Shown: positions 8,766 through 17,490 of the stretch, one piece after another
Layout: every line of letters begins with the position of its first letter
Numbering within the stretch: the first letter of the stretch is position 1
From: Clostridia bacterium
GTDB taxonomy: Bacteria > Bacillota > Clostridia > Christensenellales > Aristaeellaceae
Assembly: GCA_017463245.1 (NCBI GenBank)
Contig: JAFTPN010000018.1
Span: 1 to 54,336 of the forward strand
DNA: 54,336 bases
Direction: 5' to 3'
The notes under the pieces: generated by a model
Told to the model about the DNA's origin: nothing
Seen by the model: only the letters and a program-made list of their open reading frames with translations
The model's database searches: none
Program-made: the position numbers and the translations under genes

Positions 8766-8798
8766 TCGCATCCCTCTTAAGAATTCGTTGGCAGGGCG

Positions 8799-9419
8799 TT
8801 ATTTGTTCTTGGCGTCGTTGATGATCTTCCTGAAGGTGTTCCGGATGGCCACACACAGCATATCCGCCCCGGTGGCAAACAGGCCGAAGAGTACCGGCTC
8901 CACGCTGAGCAGCCGGGTGTTTTCCACGCCGCCGGTAATGGCAAAGATGGCGCTGTTGATGGTGTTGTACACCGTCACCACCAGGAACATCAGCAGGAAG
9001 CCATAGGCCAGGTTCATCACAAAGCCTGCTGCGCCCCTGCGGGTCACCATCATCCACCGGGCGTTGCCGCCGGGCAGTTTTTCCGTAAAGCGCAGGAAGT
9101 GGTTGATCAAAAGATCCGTCACCATGCCCATCACGATGGCCGCGATAAACAGCATATCGATCTGGTTGGGCACCAGCATGCCCAGTCCCATGAACACGAA
9201 GAAGCACACCGCGCCATAGAACCAGAACTTGATCAGAATGACCTTCAGCCATTCAGGGAAGCGCCATTTCACCTTGCCGGAGCGGTATTTGTCCAGCTCC
9301 TCTTTGGAATACCGGGGGGTATTTTGCTTGTCCGCAGACACCAGGTCTTCCACCGCGCCGGTATGCAGGTCGTAATAGGAGGCGCTCTTCTTTGGCTGAT
9401 CCGTGTTGGTTTTGCTCAT
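8799..9419 (-). CDS. Small four-helix membrane protein in sugar ABC operon, unknown
   Basis: 206 residues. About 55 charged N-terminal residues are followed by four hydrophobic segments near 59-82, 86-107, 129-152 and 172-193, ending in a basic tail. I do not recognise the family. It is the last of four small polytopic proteins in this operon and starts 4 bases after the stop of its upstream neighbour, so the two are surely cotranslated. The gene order (permeases, binding protein, two such proteins, ATPase, two more) suggests an accessory role in the transporter or its sensing; inference only. Confidence 0.75.
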   Translation of the reverse strand: MSKTNTDQPKKSASYYDLHTGAVEDLVSADKQNTPRYSKEELDKYRSGKVKWRFPEWLKVILIKFWFYGAVCFFVFMGLGMLVPNQIDMLFIAAIVMGMVTDLLINHFLRFTEKLPGGNARWMMVTRRGAAGFVMNLAYGFLLMFLVVTVYNTINSAIFAITGGVENTRLLSVEPVLFGLFATGADMLCVAIRNTFRKIINDAKNK

Positions 9420-9423
9420 GATA

Positions 9424-9996
9424 TCAGGCTTCCTCGCTCAGGAGGATGGCTTCCATCTGGCCGACCTCTTCCACCGGCAGCGAGGTATCGATGCGGCGGA
9501 GCAGCTTGCGCAGCACGGGCACCAGCAGCGTCAGCACGGCGCCCACGCCGATGATGATGCGATGCACGCCCAGCATGTCAAAGGCGGTGGTAATATAGCG
9601 GGTGCTGTCGTCGATGGTGATGGGGTTCATTTCGCGGGTCAGCGCCTTGGTGATGCAGCTCATGTAGTAGGTATCGCAGAAGATCAGGATGCCCAGCATC
9701 AGGAACATCAAAACCAGCATGGGGATGTTGGTCTTTTTGCGGTGGGGATAAGCGTTCATAAAGCACACAAAGCTCAGCATGGAGAAGAGCATCGTGCAGA
9801 AGCCGCTCAGACCCATGCCGGTCAATTGCAGCTTGGCGGTGGTGTCGGAAACATGGGTCAGGTTGAGAGAATAGTAGAGGAAGCCCACTGCCAGCACCAG
9901 CATGGGGATGGTCTGCGGCTTGCGCTTGAGGGAAACGATCATCTTGCGGATGGATTCCTTCAGGCCGCCGCGCTGCTTTTTGCCTTTATTGGCCAT
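9424..9996 (-). CDS. Small four-helix membrane protein in sugar ABC operon, unknown
   Basis: 190 residues with a Lys/Arg-rich cytoplasmic N-terminus (KKQRGG, KRKPQ) and four hydrophobic segments near 29-46, 59-82, 91-112 and 146-164. A polar stretch between helices 3 and 4 (about 113-145, with TREMNPITIDDSTRY) probably lies outside the membrane. ATG 9996 is chosen because AGGAGGAG lies 6 bases upstream and 14 bases after the ATPase stop. Layout is like the 198-residue protein at 11612: short N-terminal tail, helix, loop, two helices, polar loop, helix. No family recognised. Confidence 0.75.
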   Translation of the reverse strand: MANKGKKQRGGLKESIRKMIVSLKRKPQTIPMLVLAVGFLYYSLNLTHVSDTTAKLQLTGMGLSGFCTMLFSMLSFVCFMNAYPHRKKTNIPMLVLMFLMLGILIFCDTYYMSCITKALTREMNPITIDDSTRYITTAFDMLGVHRIIIGVGAVLTLLVPVLRKLLRRIDTSLPVEEVGQMEAILLSEEA

Positions 9997-10010
9997 GGTT
10001 ACTCCTCCTT

Positions 10011-11084
10011 TCAGCGAATAGCGTTGGTGGTTTCCTTGTCGAAGAAGTGGCACTTCTTGAACTGCACGTTCACATGATCGCCGGGCTTATAGTCGCACCA
10101 GCCGCGGAGCTTGCAGGTGATCTGCGCATCCTGGGTGCTCACGCCCTGCAGGCGGCCATGCACCAGGGTACTCATGCCCAGATTCTCGTTGGAGAAGACC
10201 TTCACGTCGATGTCGCCGCCGGTCTCGATATCCTCGGGGCGCACGCCCAGCACGATCTCCTTGCCCTTGTAGGCCGCCAGCAGGCTCTGCTGCTCGCTGG
10301 TGAGCTTCTGCTTGAAGAAGCTGCCCACCAATTCGCCCTCGCCCACCTGAACATGGAAGAAGTTCATGGGCGGCAGGCCGATGAAGCTGGCCACGAAGAG
10401 GTTCGCGGGGGTGTCGTAGAGCTCCAGGGGGGTGCCCACCTGCTGCACATGACCCATGGACATGCACACGATGCGATCAGCCAGGGTCAGCGCCTCGGTC
10501 TGGTCGTGGGTCACATAGAGCATGGTGGCGTTCATGCGCTTGTGCAGCAGCAGGATCTCGCGGCGGGTGGCGCCGCGGAGCTTGGCGTCCAGGTTGGACA
10601 GGGGTTCGTCAAAGAGGAACACCTTGGGGTTGCGCACAATGGCGCGGCCCATGGCCACGCGCTGGCGCTGGCCGCCGGAAAGCTGCTTGGGCTTCTTGTT
10701 CAGCTGATCCGTCAGACCCAGGATCTCCGCCGCCGCCAGCACCTTTTTGTGGATCACATGGGGATCCTCCTTGCGCAGCGTGAGGGAGAAGGCCATGTTT
10801 TCATACACGGTCATGTGGCCATAGAGCGCATAGTTCTGGAACACCATGGCCATGTCGCGATCCTTGGCGGGGGCGGTGGTGATGTCCTGGCCGTCCAGCA
10901 GGAGCTTGCCGGAGGAAATGTCCTCCAGGCCGGCCACCATGCGCAGCGTGGTGGACTTGCCGCAGCCGGAGGGACCCACCAGCACGATGAACTCGCCGTC
11001 CTTCACTTCCAGGTTGAAGTCGAACACGGCCTGCACCTTGTTGTCATAAATCTTGTCCAGATGCTGTAAGCTGATGTTTGCCAT
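10011..11084 (-). CDS. ugpC: Carbohydrate ABC transporter ATP-binding protein, UgpC/MsmK type
   Basis: 357-residue ATPase with Walker A GPSGCGKST, Q-loop VFQNYALYGHM, signature LSGGQRQRVA, Walker B VFLFDEPLSNLDA, switch VTHDQTEA and a C-terminal TOBE region (VLGVRPEDIETG). It is close to the protein at 5673-6749 but clearly distinct in the C-terminal domain. AAGGAG precedes the start. It lies inside the operon with the LplB/LplC permeases and the binding protein, so it is the best candidate for their ATPase. LplBC-type systems usually borrow a remote ATPase, so a dedicated one here is notable. Confidence 0.95.
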   Translation of the reverse strand: MANISLQHLDKIYDNKVQAVFDFNLEVKDGEFIVLVGPSGCGKSTTLRMVAGLEDISSGKLLLDGQDITTAPAKDRDMAMVFQNYALYGHMTVYENMAFSLTLRKEDPHVIHKKVLAAAEILGLTDQLNKKPKQLSGGQRQRVAMGRAIVRNPKVFLFDEPLSNLDAKLRGATRREILLLHKRMNATMLYVTHDQTEALTLADRIVCMSMGHVQQVGTPLELYDTPANLFVASFIGLPPMNFFHVQVGEGELVGSFFKQKLTSEQQSLLAAYKGKEIVLGVRPEDIETGGDIDVKVFSNENLGMSTLVHGRLQGVSTQDAQITCKLRGWCDYKPGDHVNVQFKKCHFFDKETTNAIR

Positions 11085-11102
11085 ATGGCATCTCCTTTAT
11101 CT

Positions 11103-11615
11103 TTACGCCTTCTCCAACAGGGAAGCATTGTAGGCAGCCAGCTTGCGGCTGCGGGTCACGGCCACGGCGCCTGCAGCCAGGCAGCACACGGCAGACAGCA
11201 CCAGGCAGGCGATCACCCACACGAACTGGGAGGTTTCCATCACGGGGACTTCCACCGTTTTCTTTTCAATAACGCGCTTGGTCATGGCGCTGTTGGCCAT
11301 CATGGGCAGGATGAAAATGCGCACGATCTGCCCGATGCCCAGACCAAAGAGCATATAGCCATAGCTGATCTTGTAGTTCTTCACGCCCTCGGAGGCCAGG
11401 AAGGCCACCAGCATGAACACCAGGTTGTACACGATGGAAATGCCGATGAGCCAGGTGTAATACCAGTTGCCCACGTCGCTCTCGTAAATGCTGACGAAAT
11501 AGAACACGTCGAACAGGATGGCCAGGTAGACCATGCGGGAGGAGAAGGTGTTCTTCGTATAGCGCATCCGGTCCAGCTGGATGGCTTTCTTGTCTTCCAG
11601 GCTCAGGGTCATCAT
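11103..11615 (-). CDS. Small four-helix membrane protein in sugar ABC operon, unknown
   Basis: 170 residues with hydrophobic segments near 27-45, 53-73, 84-105 and 130-152, a charged N-terminus and a basic end. The polar stretch between the last two helices (about 106-129, with TKRVIEKKTVEVP) is short. Its start codon overlaps the stop of the 198-residue protein by 4 bases, a sign of coupled translation and likely partner proteins. No family recognised. Confidence 0.75.
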   Translation of the reverse strand: MMTLSLEDKKAIQLDRMRYTKNTFSSRMVYLAILFDVFYFVSIYESDVGNWYYTWLIGISIVYNLVFMLVAFLASEGVKNYKISYGYMLFGLGIGQIVRIFILPMMANSAMTKRVIEKKTVEVPVMETSQFVWVIACLVLSAVCCLAAGAVAVTRSRKLAAYNASLLEKA

Positions 11616-12208
11616 GCGGCCACTCCCTTTCCTTCGTCGATCAGTTTCTTTTCAGCCCGCATCAGATACAGCTTCCAGCCGTAGTTGATGATCAGCGCCA
11701 GGCACACCAGGATCACCACGGCAAACACCACATAGTGTGCATCGAACCAGAAGGTGGAATCGATGTACTCCTTCCTGCGGCGGGTGGCGTATTTCTCGTA
11801 GGCGGCGAAGTCGATCTGCAAAAACTGCGCCTTGAAAGCCTCAATCTGCTGATGCGCCCACAGGCTCACGCCAATGCCCGCCCCAGCAAAGCCAAAGGTG
11901 GACACCGCGTTGCCGATGTAGTAGCGGCGGCGGCTGTGGGTGCTGGTGATGAACAGCAGGCAGGCCACCAGCAGCAGCGCGATGGAGCTGTTGAGCAGCG
12001 CCCGGTTAAAGGGCTGGATGTAATAATACACCTCCGCACCCGGCACGTTCACCTTGGCGGTTTCCAGCTTGGCTTCCTCCGGCAGGGCGTAGAACAGGCC
12101 GTCGTACAAATCGGTGGACATGCCCAGGGAATACAGGAACACCAGGCCACAGGCCACCAGCGCTGCGAAGCAAAGGATCTTCTGCAGGGTCAACTGTTTT
12201 TTGTACAT
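11612..12208 (-). CDS. Small four-helix membrane protein in sugar ABC operon, unknown
   Basis: 198 residues with hydrophobic segments near 10-30, 71-89, 99-118 and 157-177. Two polar loops of about 40 residues (31-70, with an aromatic VYYYIQPFN run, and 119-156) likely face outside, leaving a basic cytoplasmic tail. AGGAGG lies 5 bases before the start. It is the first gene after the binding protein, beyond two mRNA hairpins. The loop-rich layout could allow contact with the binding protein or a sugar; this is inference. Not recognised. Confidence 0.75.
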   Translation of the reverse strand: MYKKQLTLQKILCFAALVACGLVFLYSLGMSTDLYDGLFYALPEEAKLETAKVNVPGAEVYYYIQPFNRALLNSSIALLLVACLLFITSTHSRRRYYIGNAVSTFGFAGAGIGVSLWAHQQIEAFKAQFLQIDFAAYEKYATRRRKEYIDSTFWFDAHYVVFAVVILVCLALIINYGWKLYLMRAEKKLIDEGKGVAA

Positions 12209-12264
12209 AATAACCTCCTGAAAAACGCATACCGGCTTGCGGTGCGGAAATAGGTCAGGCTCCG

Positions 12265-12319
12265 ATCAGCCTCTCCATCAGAGGGGCTGATGGGAACCCA
12301 TGACGGGGCTTGCGCCCCG
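12265..12319 (-). promoter_or_regulatory. Two intercistronic stem-loops after the binding protein gene
   Basis: A stem ATCAGCC / GGCTGAT with an inner paired TCT/AGA (12265-12291) and a stem CGGGGC / GCCCCG around TTGC (12304-12319) lie between the binding protein stop and the next gene. Neither has a T-run on the minus strand. Such hairpins often protect the upstream mRNA so that binding protein is made in excess. Confidence 0.5.
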
Positions 12320-12334
12320 CCATGGTAAGTATCA

Positions 12335-14410
12335 TTACTTGTTGTAGTACTCGATCAGACGGTCATAAGCTTCCTGCTTCAGGAACAGGTAGTCAGCGCC
12401 GCCCATGGTGCCAGCGATGGTCTCAACAGCCTCTTCGGCGGAGAACATGCCCTCGGAAGCGAAGCCAGCAACGATGATGTCAACGAAGGCGTTGGCGCCA
12501 CCCTTGGCAGCGTTGAACTTCTCAGACAGAGCGGAGTAGCTCTTCAGGGTCTCGTTCTCGTTCTTGGTGTTGGGCAGCACGGTGGGAACGGAGGTGTACC
12601 AGGGATTCTCGGTCACAGCCAGCTCGGGGTGCTTGATGGTGCCCAGAGCGATGGCGTTGGAGATCTTGCCGGCGCCTTCCTTGCCCACTTCGTGAGTGCA
12701 CTGATACTCGAAGGCCTGGCTCTTGGCAAAGCTCAGGGTGGAGCCCAGGTACTGACGAGCATAGTTGGTGTAGTTGCCGGAAGCCTTCTCCCACAGCTCA
12801 GCGTAGGTAGCATCGGCGATCACGGGCATTTCGGTGCCGTTGAAGTTGAAGGTCACATAGGAGCCGTCTTCGTTGGTCTTGATGAAGGCGTCGGGGCCGT
12901 AGCTCATCAGGATCTGGCCTTCGGTGCTGTAAGCGTAGTCGATCAGCTTCAGGGCAGCGTACAGCTTATCCTGGTTGCCGGCAACGCCTTCCACAGAGAT
13001 GCCCCAGCCGTCGGTCTTCACAGAGCGCCAGGACTCGGTAAAGCGCATGAACACGCCATCCTCGTTGGTGCCGTCGAACCAGCGGGCCACGGGAACCATC
13101 ACAGCAGAGTACTTCTCGCCTTCCTGCAGCTTGGTCTCGTTGTACACGGTCTGGGTCTGGTTGTAGTCATAGTGCATGAAGCCCAGGTCGTTCTCCAGAT
13201 AGGTGGCGGTGGATTCTTCAGCAGTCTCCACGAAAGCCTTGGAGATCAGGCCTTCCTGAACCATCTCGTTCATCTTGGCCATGGCGTTGTAGGCGTCCAG
13301 CTCCTGGCGGGCGTCACGCAGGTAGCCATCAGCGTCGATCCACAGGAAGTCCTGACGGGACTCCAGGCCGCGCACGCCGAACAGGGTGCCAGCAAAGCGG
13401 AACATATCCACACGGCGCTGGTTGTTGTTGTCCTCACGGGAGAACAGGCCCTGCACAGTGTCGGTGCCATTCAGGGTCTGGGGGTTGGCCACCACGCAGC
13501 GCAGCAGGGCAACCAGCTCGTCAGCATCCCAGGCAGCGTTCTGGCCGATGAACAGGTTGGAACGCTCGGTGCCGTAGTAGCCATTGTAAGCGGTGTCGAT
13601 GTAGGCACGCAGCATGTTCACAGCGGCCACGCCATCCAGCTCGCCAGCCTCATTCATCTTGGCGACGATGTTGCCGGCGGCATCGTAGTTCTTGGTCACC
13701 TTTTCCACAGCGGTGCCGTCCAGGGTCACAACGTCGACCTCAACGGTGCCGGTGGTGGGCATATAGGGGGTGTACACGGCGGCAGCCAGCTTGTTGGAAG
13801 CTTCGGCGGTGAATTCACCCTCGCCGTCCAGCAGCTTCTGCACCCAGTCAACGCGCATCAGGGGCATACGCTCGATGTCGTTCACGCCGTCAAAGTAGGG
13901 GGAGAAGTAGATGGCGCCGGTATCGGTGTTGCCGGTGATGGACAGACGCACGATGGGGTTGGCTTCCAGATAAGCCTTGAAGTTAGGCATCATGTCCAGG
14001 TACTCAGCGATGTTCACGATGGAGCCAGACTCGCCGTACTCAGACAGCTTGGCAGCGGTGCCGCTCAGCATGTCAACTTCCACCAGACGATCCTTCCAGA
14101 AGTCGAACTCGTTGGAGGCGCTGTTGCCCTGATACAGGTTCTCGAACTTCACGCCCAGCACGTTCTCGACCTCAACCCAGGTGGGCTTCAGGTCGCCAGC
14201 CAGGTAGGTCTTGCCGTCGGCCAGGGTCACGCCTTCGCCGGCAACGCCAGCATCGAAGAACAGGCCGGTCTTGGCATTGTTGTAGCCGGTAGCCATGCGC
14301 AGCACGGTACCCTCGGCGTAAGGCAGTTCCGCGGTCTCAGCAGAGGCCGTGCCAACGAGCATGGTCATGATCATGGCCAGCACCATCAGCAGAGAGAAGG
14401 TACGCTTCAT
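12335..14410 (-). CDS. Extracellular solute-binding protein of LplA type (sugar ABC importer)
   Basis: 691-residue secreted binding protein, large for the family (usually 420-560). It starts with a typical signal peptide (MKRTFSLLMVLAMIMTMLVG) ending in TASA before ETAELP, a signal peptidase I site; there is no lipobox cysteine. The mature part has the LplA-like order: FWKDRLVEVDMLSG, NIAEYLDMMPNFKAYLEANP, MLRVDW-like LMRVDWVQKLLDG, and near the end FTESWRSVKTDGWGISVEG and LKLIDYAYSTEGQILMSYG. The start is fixed by AGGAGG 8 bases before ATG 14410. It belongs with permeases LplB/LplC just upstream and probably captures xylo- or uronic-acid-containing oligosaccharides; the substrate is inferred from enzymes nearby. 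Confidence 0.92.
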   Translation of the reverse strand: MKRTFSLLMVLAMIMTMLVGTASAETAELPYAEGTVLRMATGYNNAKTGLFFDAGVAGEGVTLADGKTYLAGDLKPTWVEVENVLGVKFENLYQGNSASNEFDFWKDRLVEVDMLSGTAAKLSEYGESGSIVNIAEYLDMMPNFKAYLEANPIVRLSITGNTDTGAIYFSPYFDGVNDIERMPLMRVDWVQKLLDGEGEFTAEASNKLAAAVYTPYMPTTGTVEVDVVTLDGTAVEKVTKNYDAAGNIVAKMNEAGELDGVAAVNMLRAYIDTAYNGYYGTERSNLFIGQNAAWDADELVALLRCVVANPQTLNGTDTVQGLFSREDNNNQRRVDMFRFAGTLFGVRGLESRQDFLWIDADGYLRDARQELDAYNAMAKMNEMVQEGLISKAFVETAEESTATYLENDLGFMHYDYNQTQTVYNETKLQEGEKYSAVMVPVARWFDGTNEDGVFMRFTESWRSVKTDGWGISVEGVAGNQDKLYAALKLIDYAYSTEGQILMSYGPDAFIKTNEDGSYVTFNFNGTEMPVIADATYAELWEKASGNYTNYARQYLGSTLSFAKSQAFEYQCTHEVGKEGAGKISNAIALGTIKHPELAVTENPWYTSVPTVLPNTKNENETLKSYSALSEKFNAAKGGANAFVDIIVAGFASEGMFSAEEAVETIAGTMGGADYLFLKQEAYDRLIEYYNK

Positions 14411-14432
14411 GTTTGTTTCCTCCTTTTTTGTC

Positions 14433-14449
14433 ACCGTTTTCTACGGTGC
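14433..14449. repeat. Small hairpin upstream of the binding protein gene
   Basis: CACCGT / ACGGTG arms around TTTCT lie just upstream of the binding protein ribosome binding site. Possible mRNA 5' stabiliser or attenuator; no T-run seen. Confidence 0.35.
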
Positions 14450-14518
14450 AATAGACGATTTATGCTAACCGGTTTCCCGGCAAACACCATAAACCAGGCA
14501 GTTCCATATCGGAGTTTC

Positions 14519-14633
14519 CACCTCATCCGGCCTTCGGCCACCTTCCCCTCAAGGGGAAGGCTTGAAGCGCGGTTCCCGCCAAAGGCTTCCCCTTGAGGGG
14601 AAGCTGTCAGCGCTTGCGCTGACTGATGAGGTG
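14519..14633. repeat. Dispersed palindromic repeat, family A copy 1
   Basis: 115-bp element bounded by CACCTCATC and GATGAGGTG. Inside are GGCCTTCGGCC, the palindrome TTCCCCTCAAGGGGAA, its near mirror CTTCCCCTTGAGGGGAAG, and GTCAGCGC..GCGCTGAC. Related copies lie at 19524-19646 and, inverted, at 23349-23455. It sits between the permease and binding protein genes of one operon and could fold strongly in the mRNA. Confidence 0.9.
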
Positions 14634-14642
14634 TCGTTTCCC

Positions 14643-15533
14643 TTACTCCTTCACGCCGCCAGCGTTGACGCCCTTGGCGAAATACTTCTGGATGAAGGGG
14701 TAGATGATGAGGATCGGTACAATGGAGCACACGATCAGCGCGTAGATCACCGAGTCGGAAGAGAAGACCTCGTTCCAGCCAGCCATCTGCTCGGGGTCGG
14801 TGTATTCCTCCAGGCGCAGGCGGATGAACACCTGCAGGGGATGCTCGTTGGAGTTGGAGATCATCTGGCGGGCCCAGAAGTAGCCGTTCCAGCGGGAAAT
14901 GGCGAAGAACAGCGTCACCGTGGCGATGGTGGACTTGCACATGGGGATGTACACCCGGCGCAGCACCTGGAACTCGGTAGCGCCGTCCACGATGGCGGCT
15001 TCCTCGATCTCGCTGGGCACGCCCTCGAAGGCGTTGCGCAGCAGGATGATGTTCATGGCCGCCATACCCATGGCGATGACCACCAGCCACTTATCGTCGG
15101 TGATGCCAACGGAGTTGAACACGTCCTTGGTGGCCAGGTAGTTCAGGTACTGGGGCACCAGACCGGCGGAGAAGAGCATGGTGAACACCAGGAAGAAGTT
15201 GAAGAAACGGCGGAAAAGCAGGCGCTTCTTGGACAGGGCGTAGGCGCCCAGGATGGCCACCAGCAGCGCCCAGACCGTGCCGTAGAAGGTGAGGAACAGG
15301 GTGTTGGAATAGGAATTCCAGAACATATTGTCGTTGAACATCCGGGCGAAGGCGTCGAACTGGATGTCCTTGGGGAAGAGCACCACTTCGCAGTAGTCCA
15401 CCGCATGCGCGCCGCTGATGGAGGCGGACACCGCATACACAAAGGGATACAGGCACGCCAGGGCGAAGATGCACAAAAGCGTGTAGCTGATGACCTTAAA
15501 GATCAGCTCGGAGGTTTCAAGCTTTCTTTTCAT
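14643..15533 (-). CDS. Carbohydrate ABC transporter permease, LplC/YtcP type
   Basis: 296-residue inner permease subunit with about six hydrophobic segments. The EAA loop that contacts the ATPase is clear: EEAAIVDGATEFQVLRRVYIP (in part) near residue 190. The N-terminal start MKRKLETSELIFKVISY and the end IQKYFAKGVNAGGVKE are typical of the LplC subgroup. GGAGGGAG lies upstream of the start. It follows the LplB-type permease by 15 bases and precedes the binding protein, separated by a palindromic repeat. Confidence 0.95.
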   Translation of the reverse strand: MKRKLETSELIFKVISYTLLCIFALACLYPFVYAVSASISGAHAVDYCEVVLFPKDIQFDAFARMFNDNMFWNSYSNTLFLTFYGTVWALLVAILGAYALSKKRLLFRRFFNFFLVFTMLFSAGLVPQYLNYLATKDVFNSVGITDDKWLVVIAMGMAAMNIILLRNAFEGVPSEIEEAAIVDGATEFQVLRRVYIPMCKSTIATVTLFFAISRWNGYFWARQMISNSNEHPLQVFIRLRLEEYTDPEQMAGWNEVFSSDSVIYALIVCSIVPILIIYPFIQKYFAKGVNAGGVKE

Positions 15534-15548
15534 TTGACTTCTCCCTCC

Positions 15549-16595
15549 TTAATACAGCGACGTGTCAGAGGCCTTGCGGGCGATGGTGTTGGCGCTAATC
15601 ACCAGCAGCATGCTGATGACGTTGTTCATCATTTCAGCCGCGGAGGCCAGGCCCTTCTGGCCGCCCACGATGCCCTTGCGCTGGGCGAAGGTGGACACCA
15701 CGTCAGCCGTCACATAGGTGGTGGGGTTGTACAGCAGCAGCACCTTTTCGTAGCCGATGTTCAGCAGGGCGCCGATACGGGTGATGAGCATGATGACCAC
15801 CGTGGACAGGATGCCGGGCAGCACCACATAGCGCATCTGGGACATCTTGCCTGCGCCGTCGATCTGCGCCGCCTCGTAGCTGGTGGGCGAGATGGCGATG
15901 ATGGCCGCAAAGTACACGATGCTGTCATAGCCAGCGCCCTCCCAGATACCGGAGATCTGGTAGATGGCGCGGAAGAAATCGGGGTTGTTCAGAAGGCCGG
16001 CCTTGGCGGTCTCGGCGCTGATGAGTCCCAGGGCTTCCAGCGCCTGGCTCACAATGCCGTAGCCGGAGGTCAGAGCGCCCTGCTTGACCAGCATCGTCAC
16101 CAGGGAGGTCATAACCACCGTGGACATGAACTTGGGCAGGTAGGTAAGCACCTGGCAAGTGCTGCGCACCAGGTTGGAGCGGATCTCGTTGAAGAACAGC
16201 GCCAGAATGATGGGCATGGGGAAGCCGAAGCACAGGCCGTAGAAGCTCAGCAGGAAGGTGTTGCGCAGCGCACGCCAGAAGTCGGGCGCATCGGTACCCA
16301 CCAGCAGGCTCTTGAAATAAGAGAAGCCAGAGAAATACTGGTCGGCCACCGGCAGCACCTCGTCCGGCACCTTAAAGCAGCCCAGCAGCTCGTACATGGG
16401 CAGGTAGCGCCAAAACAGGAAAACCAGCAGCATGGGTACCAGCATCAGGTACAGCCGCCAATCCTTCAGGATGGTGATGCCCACGTGCTTCCACGCGTGC
16501 TTTTCCACATCATCTCGCACTAACTGTTCCGGGTTTTCACGGTAAACACCGGCTGCCTTGTCGTAGACAAGAAAGTCCGCTGCTCTCGCTGCCAT
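15549..16595 (-). CDS. Sugar ABC transporter permease, LplB type
   Basis: 348-residue permease subunit. The first ~40 residues are a soluble tail (with VYRENPEQLVRDDV), longer than usual. Membrane segments begin with RLYLMLVPMLLVFLFWRYLPMY, and the EAA loop YEAAQIDGAGKMSQMRYVVLP (in part) is near residue 245. The end, ANTIARKASDTSLY, is a hallmark of LplB-type permeases. AAGGGGG precedes the start. It forms the translocation pore with the next gene's product. Confidence 0.95.
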   Translation of the reverse strand: MAARAADFLVYDKAAGVYRENPEQLVRDDVEKHAWKHVGITILKDWRLYLMLVPMLLVFLFWRYLPMYELLGCFKVPDEVLPVADQYFSGFSYFKSLLVGTDAPDFWRALRNTFLLSFYGLCFGFPMPIILALFFNEIRSNLVRSTCQVLTYLPKFMSTVVMTSLVTMLVKQGALTSGYGIVSQALEALGLISAETAKAGLLNNPDFFRAIYQISGIWEGAGYDSIVYFAAIIAISPTSYEAAQIDGAGKMSQMRYVVLPGILSTVVIMLITRIGALLNIGYEKVLLLYNPTTYVTADVVSTFAQRKGIVGGQKGLASAAEMMNNVISMLLVISANTIARKASDTSLY

Positions 16596-16616
16596 AAAGC
16601 TTACCCCCTTGATTCA

Positions 16617-17222
16617 TCATTGGCCGAAATCATCGCTCCAGGCCATTTGTTGTTCTTTTTCCATTTCCTCCGCAACACGCTTGAGGTAATGCTTCTGCTC
16701 CTCCAGCACGCCGTCCAGCCTGCGGGTGATCCACACGATCAGCACCGCGAAGAGGGTGGACAGCACATCCGTGGCGATGAAGCCCACGCACACATTCAGC
16801 GCATTGCCCATCACCAGCGCCAGCAGGAAGCGCCCCAGCTGCATCAGCACCGCCGTCAGCAGGCCATACAGCATGGAAAAAAGCATGTTTTCGTGTAAGC
16901 GCTTCCATCCATCCCGACAAAGAACCTGTGTCAGCACAAGCGCTGCCAGATTGCCGACACAGTAGATGATGTATTGCGGAAGCGTTGCCCCGGAAACAAG
17001 GCAGAACACGAATGCCCCAAGAACTGCGGGAATAGCGGCAAAACCGCCCCAGCGAACCATAACGATGGCCGTGACCGCCGGTGTGATGGAAAGCGTGTAA
17101 AGCTCGCCTGTAAACCAGCGGGTGGCACCCAGGGTGATCAGCGATTCGCACAGGCAAAGCAGCGCTGTGAAGATCGTCAGATCCATCGCACGGTACTGCC
17201 GGAAGGAGATCTGCTGTTTCAT
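16617..17222 (-). CDS. Membrane protein of ECF S-component-like layout, unknown
   Basis: 201 residues with about five or six hydrophobic segments (from 15 to 168) and a charged, helical C-terminal tail (EEQKHYLKRVAEEMEKEQQ). The N-terminal pattern with an early amphipathic start and a Gly/Ala-rich third helix (GGFAAIPAVLGAFVFCLVSG) recalls ECF transporter S components, but no ATPase-coupling motif can be confirmed. The frame is open for 42 codons more, but GGAGG lies 7 bases before ATG 17222. It is the first gene of the permease operon, 21 bases from the LplB gene, so a role in the same uptake system is likely. Confidence 0.7.
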   Translation of the reverse strand: MKQQISFRQYRAMDLTIFTALLCLCESLITLGATRWFTGELYTLSITPAVTAIVMVRWGGFAAIPAVLGAFVFCLVSGATLPQYIIYCVGNLAALVLTQVLCRDGWKRLHENMLFSMLYGLLTAVLMQLGRFLLALVMGNALNVCVGFIATDVLSTLFAVLIVWITRRLDGVLEEQKHYLKRVAEEMEKEQQMAWSDDFGQ

Positions 17223-17282
17223 TTCATGTCCTCCAGGGATGCGAAATAAACATTTCCGACAGGTTCTTTTGCACTTTATCCA

Positions 17283-17383
17283 GTTCGGACTATGCCAAAA
17301 TGGTACATTCCGAACCATATCCAACCTTATTCTACATTTCCTCTGCACCCAAGTACATAAACAAAACGAATTTTTTTATGTAC
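17283..17383. promoter_or_regulatory. Two inverted repeats upstream of the ABC operon
   Basis: GTTCGGA / TCCGAAC (17283-17289 and 17309-17315) and GTACATAAA / TTTATGTAC (17353-17361 and 17375-17383) lie in the 268-base gap upstream of the operon. They are operator candidates. I could not find a convincing -35/-10 pair in the gap; the rest is AT-rich. Confidence 0.4.
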
Positions 17384-17429
17384 AAACCCGACATTTCGAC
17401 CAAAAAGTGTGTATTTCCAGCCAAAAATA

Positions 17430-17456
17430 CTTGAGGAAAGCACCCCCGCGCTGCCG
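17430..17456 (-). terminator. Hairpin after the GH120 gene
   Basis: On the minus strand ACCCCTGCG and CGCGGGGGT form a stem around GCAG, followed by GCTTTCC. The T-run is weak, so some readthrough into the ABC operon is possible. Limits are approximate. Confidence 0.5.
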
Positions 17457-17490
17457 CAGGGGTGTAACAGGTTTCATTCTTTGATAACGC

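Noticed and set aside
12629-14596. A 655-residue plus-strand open frame opposite the binding protein
   Set aside because: Antisense shadow; the binding protein has a signal peptide and family blocks.
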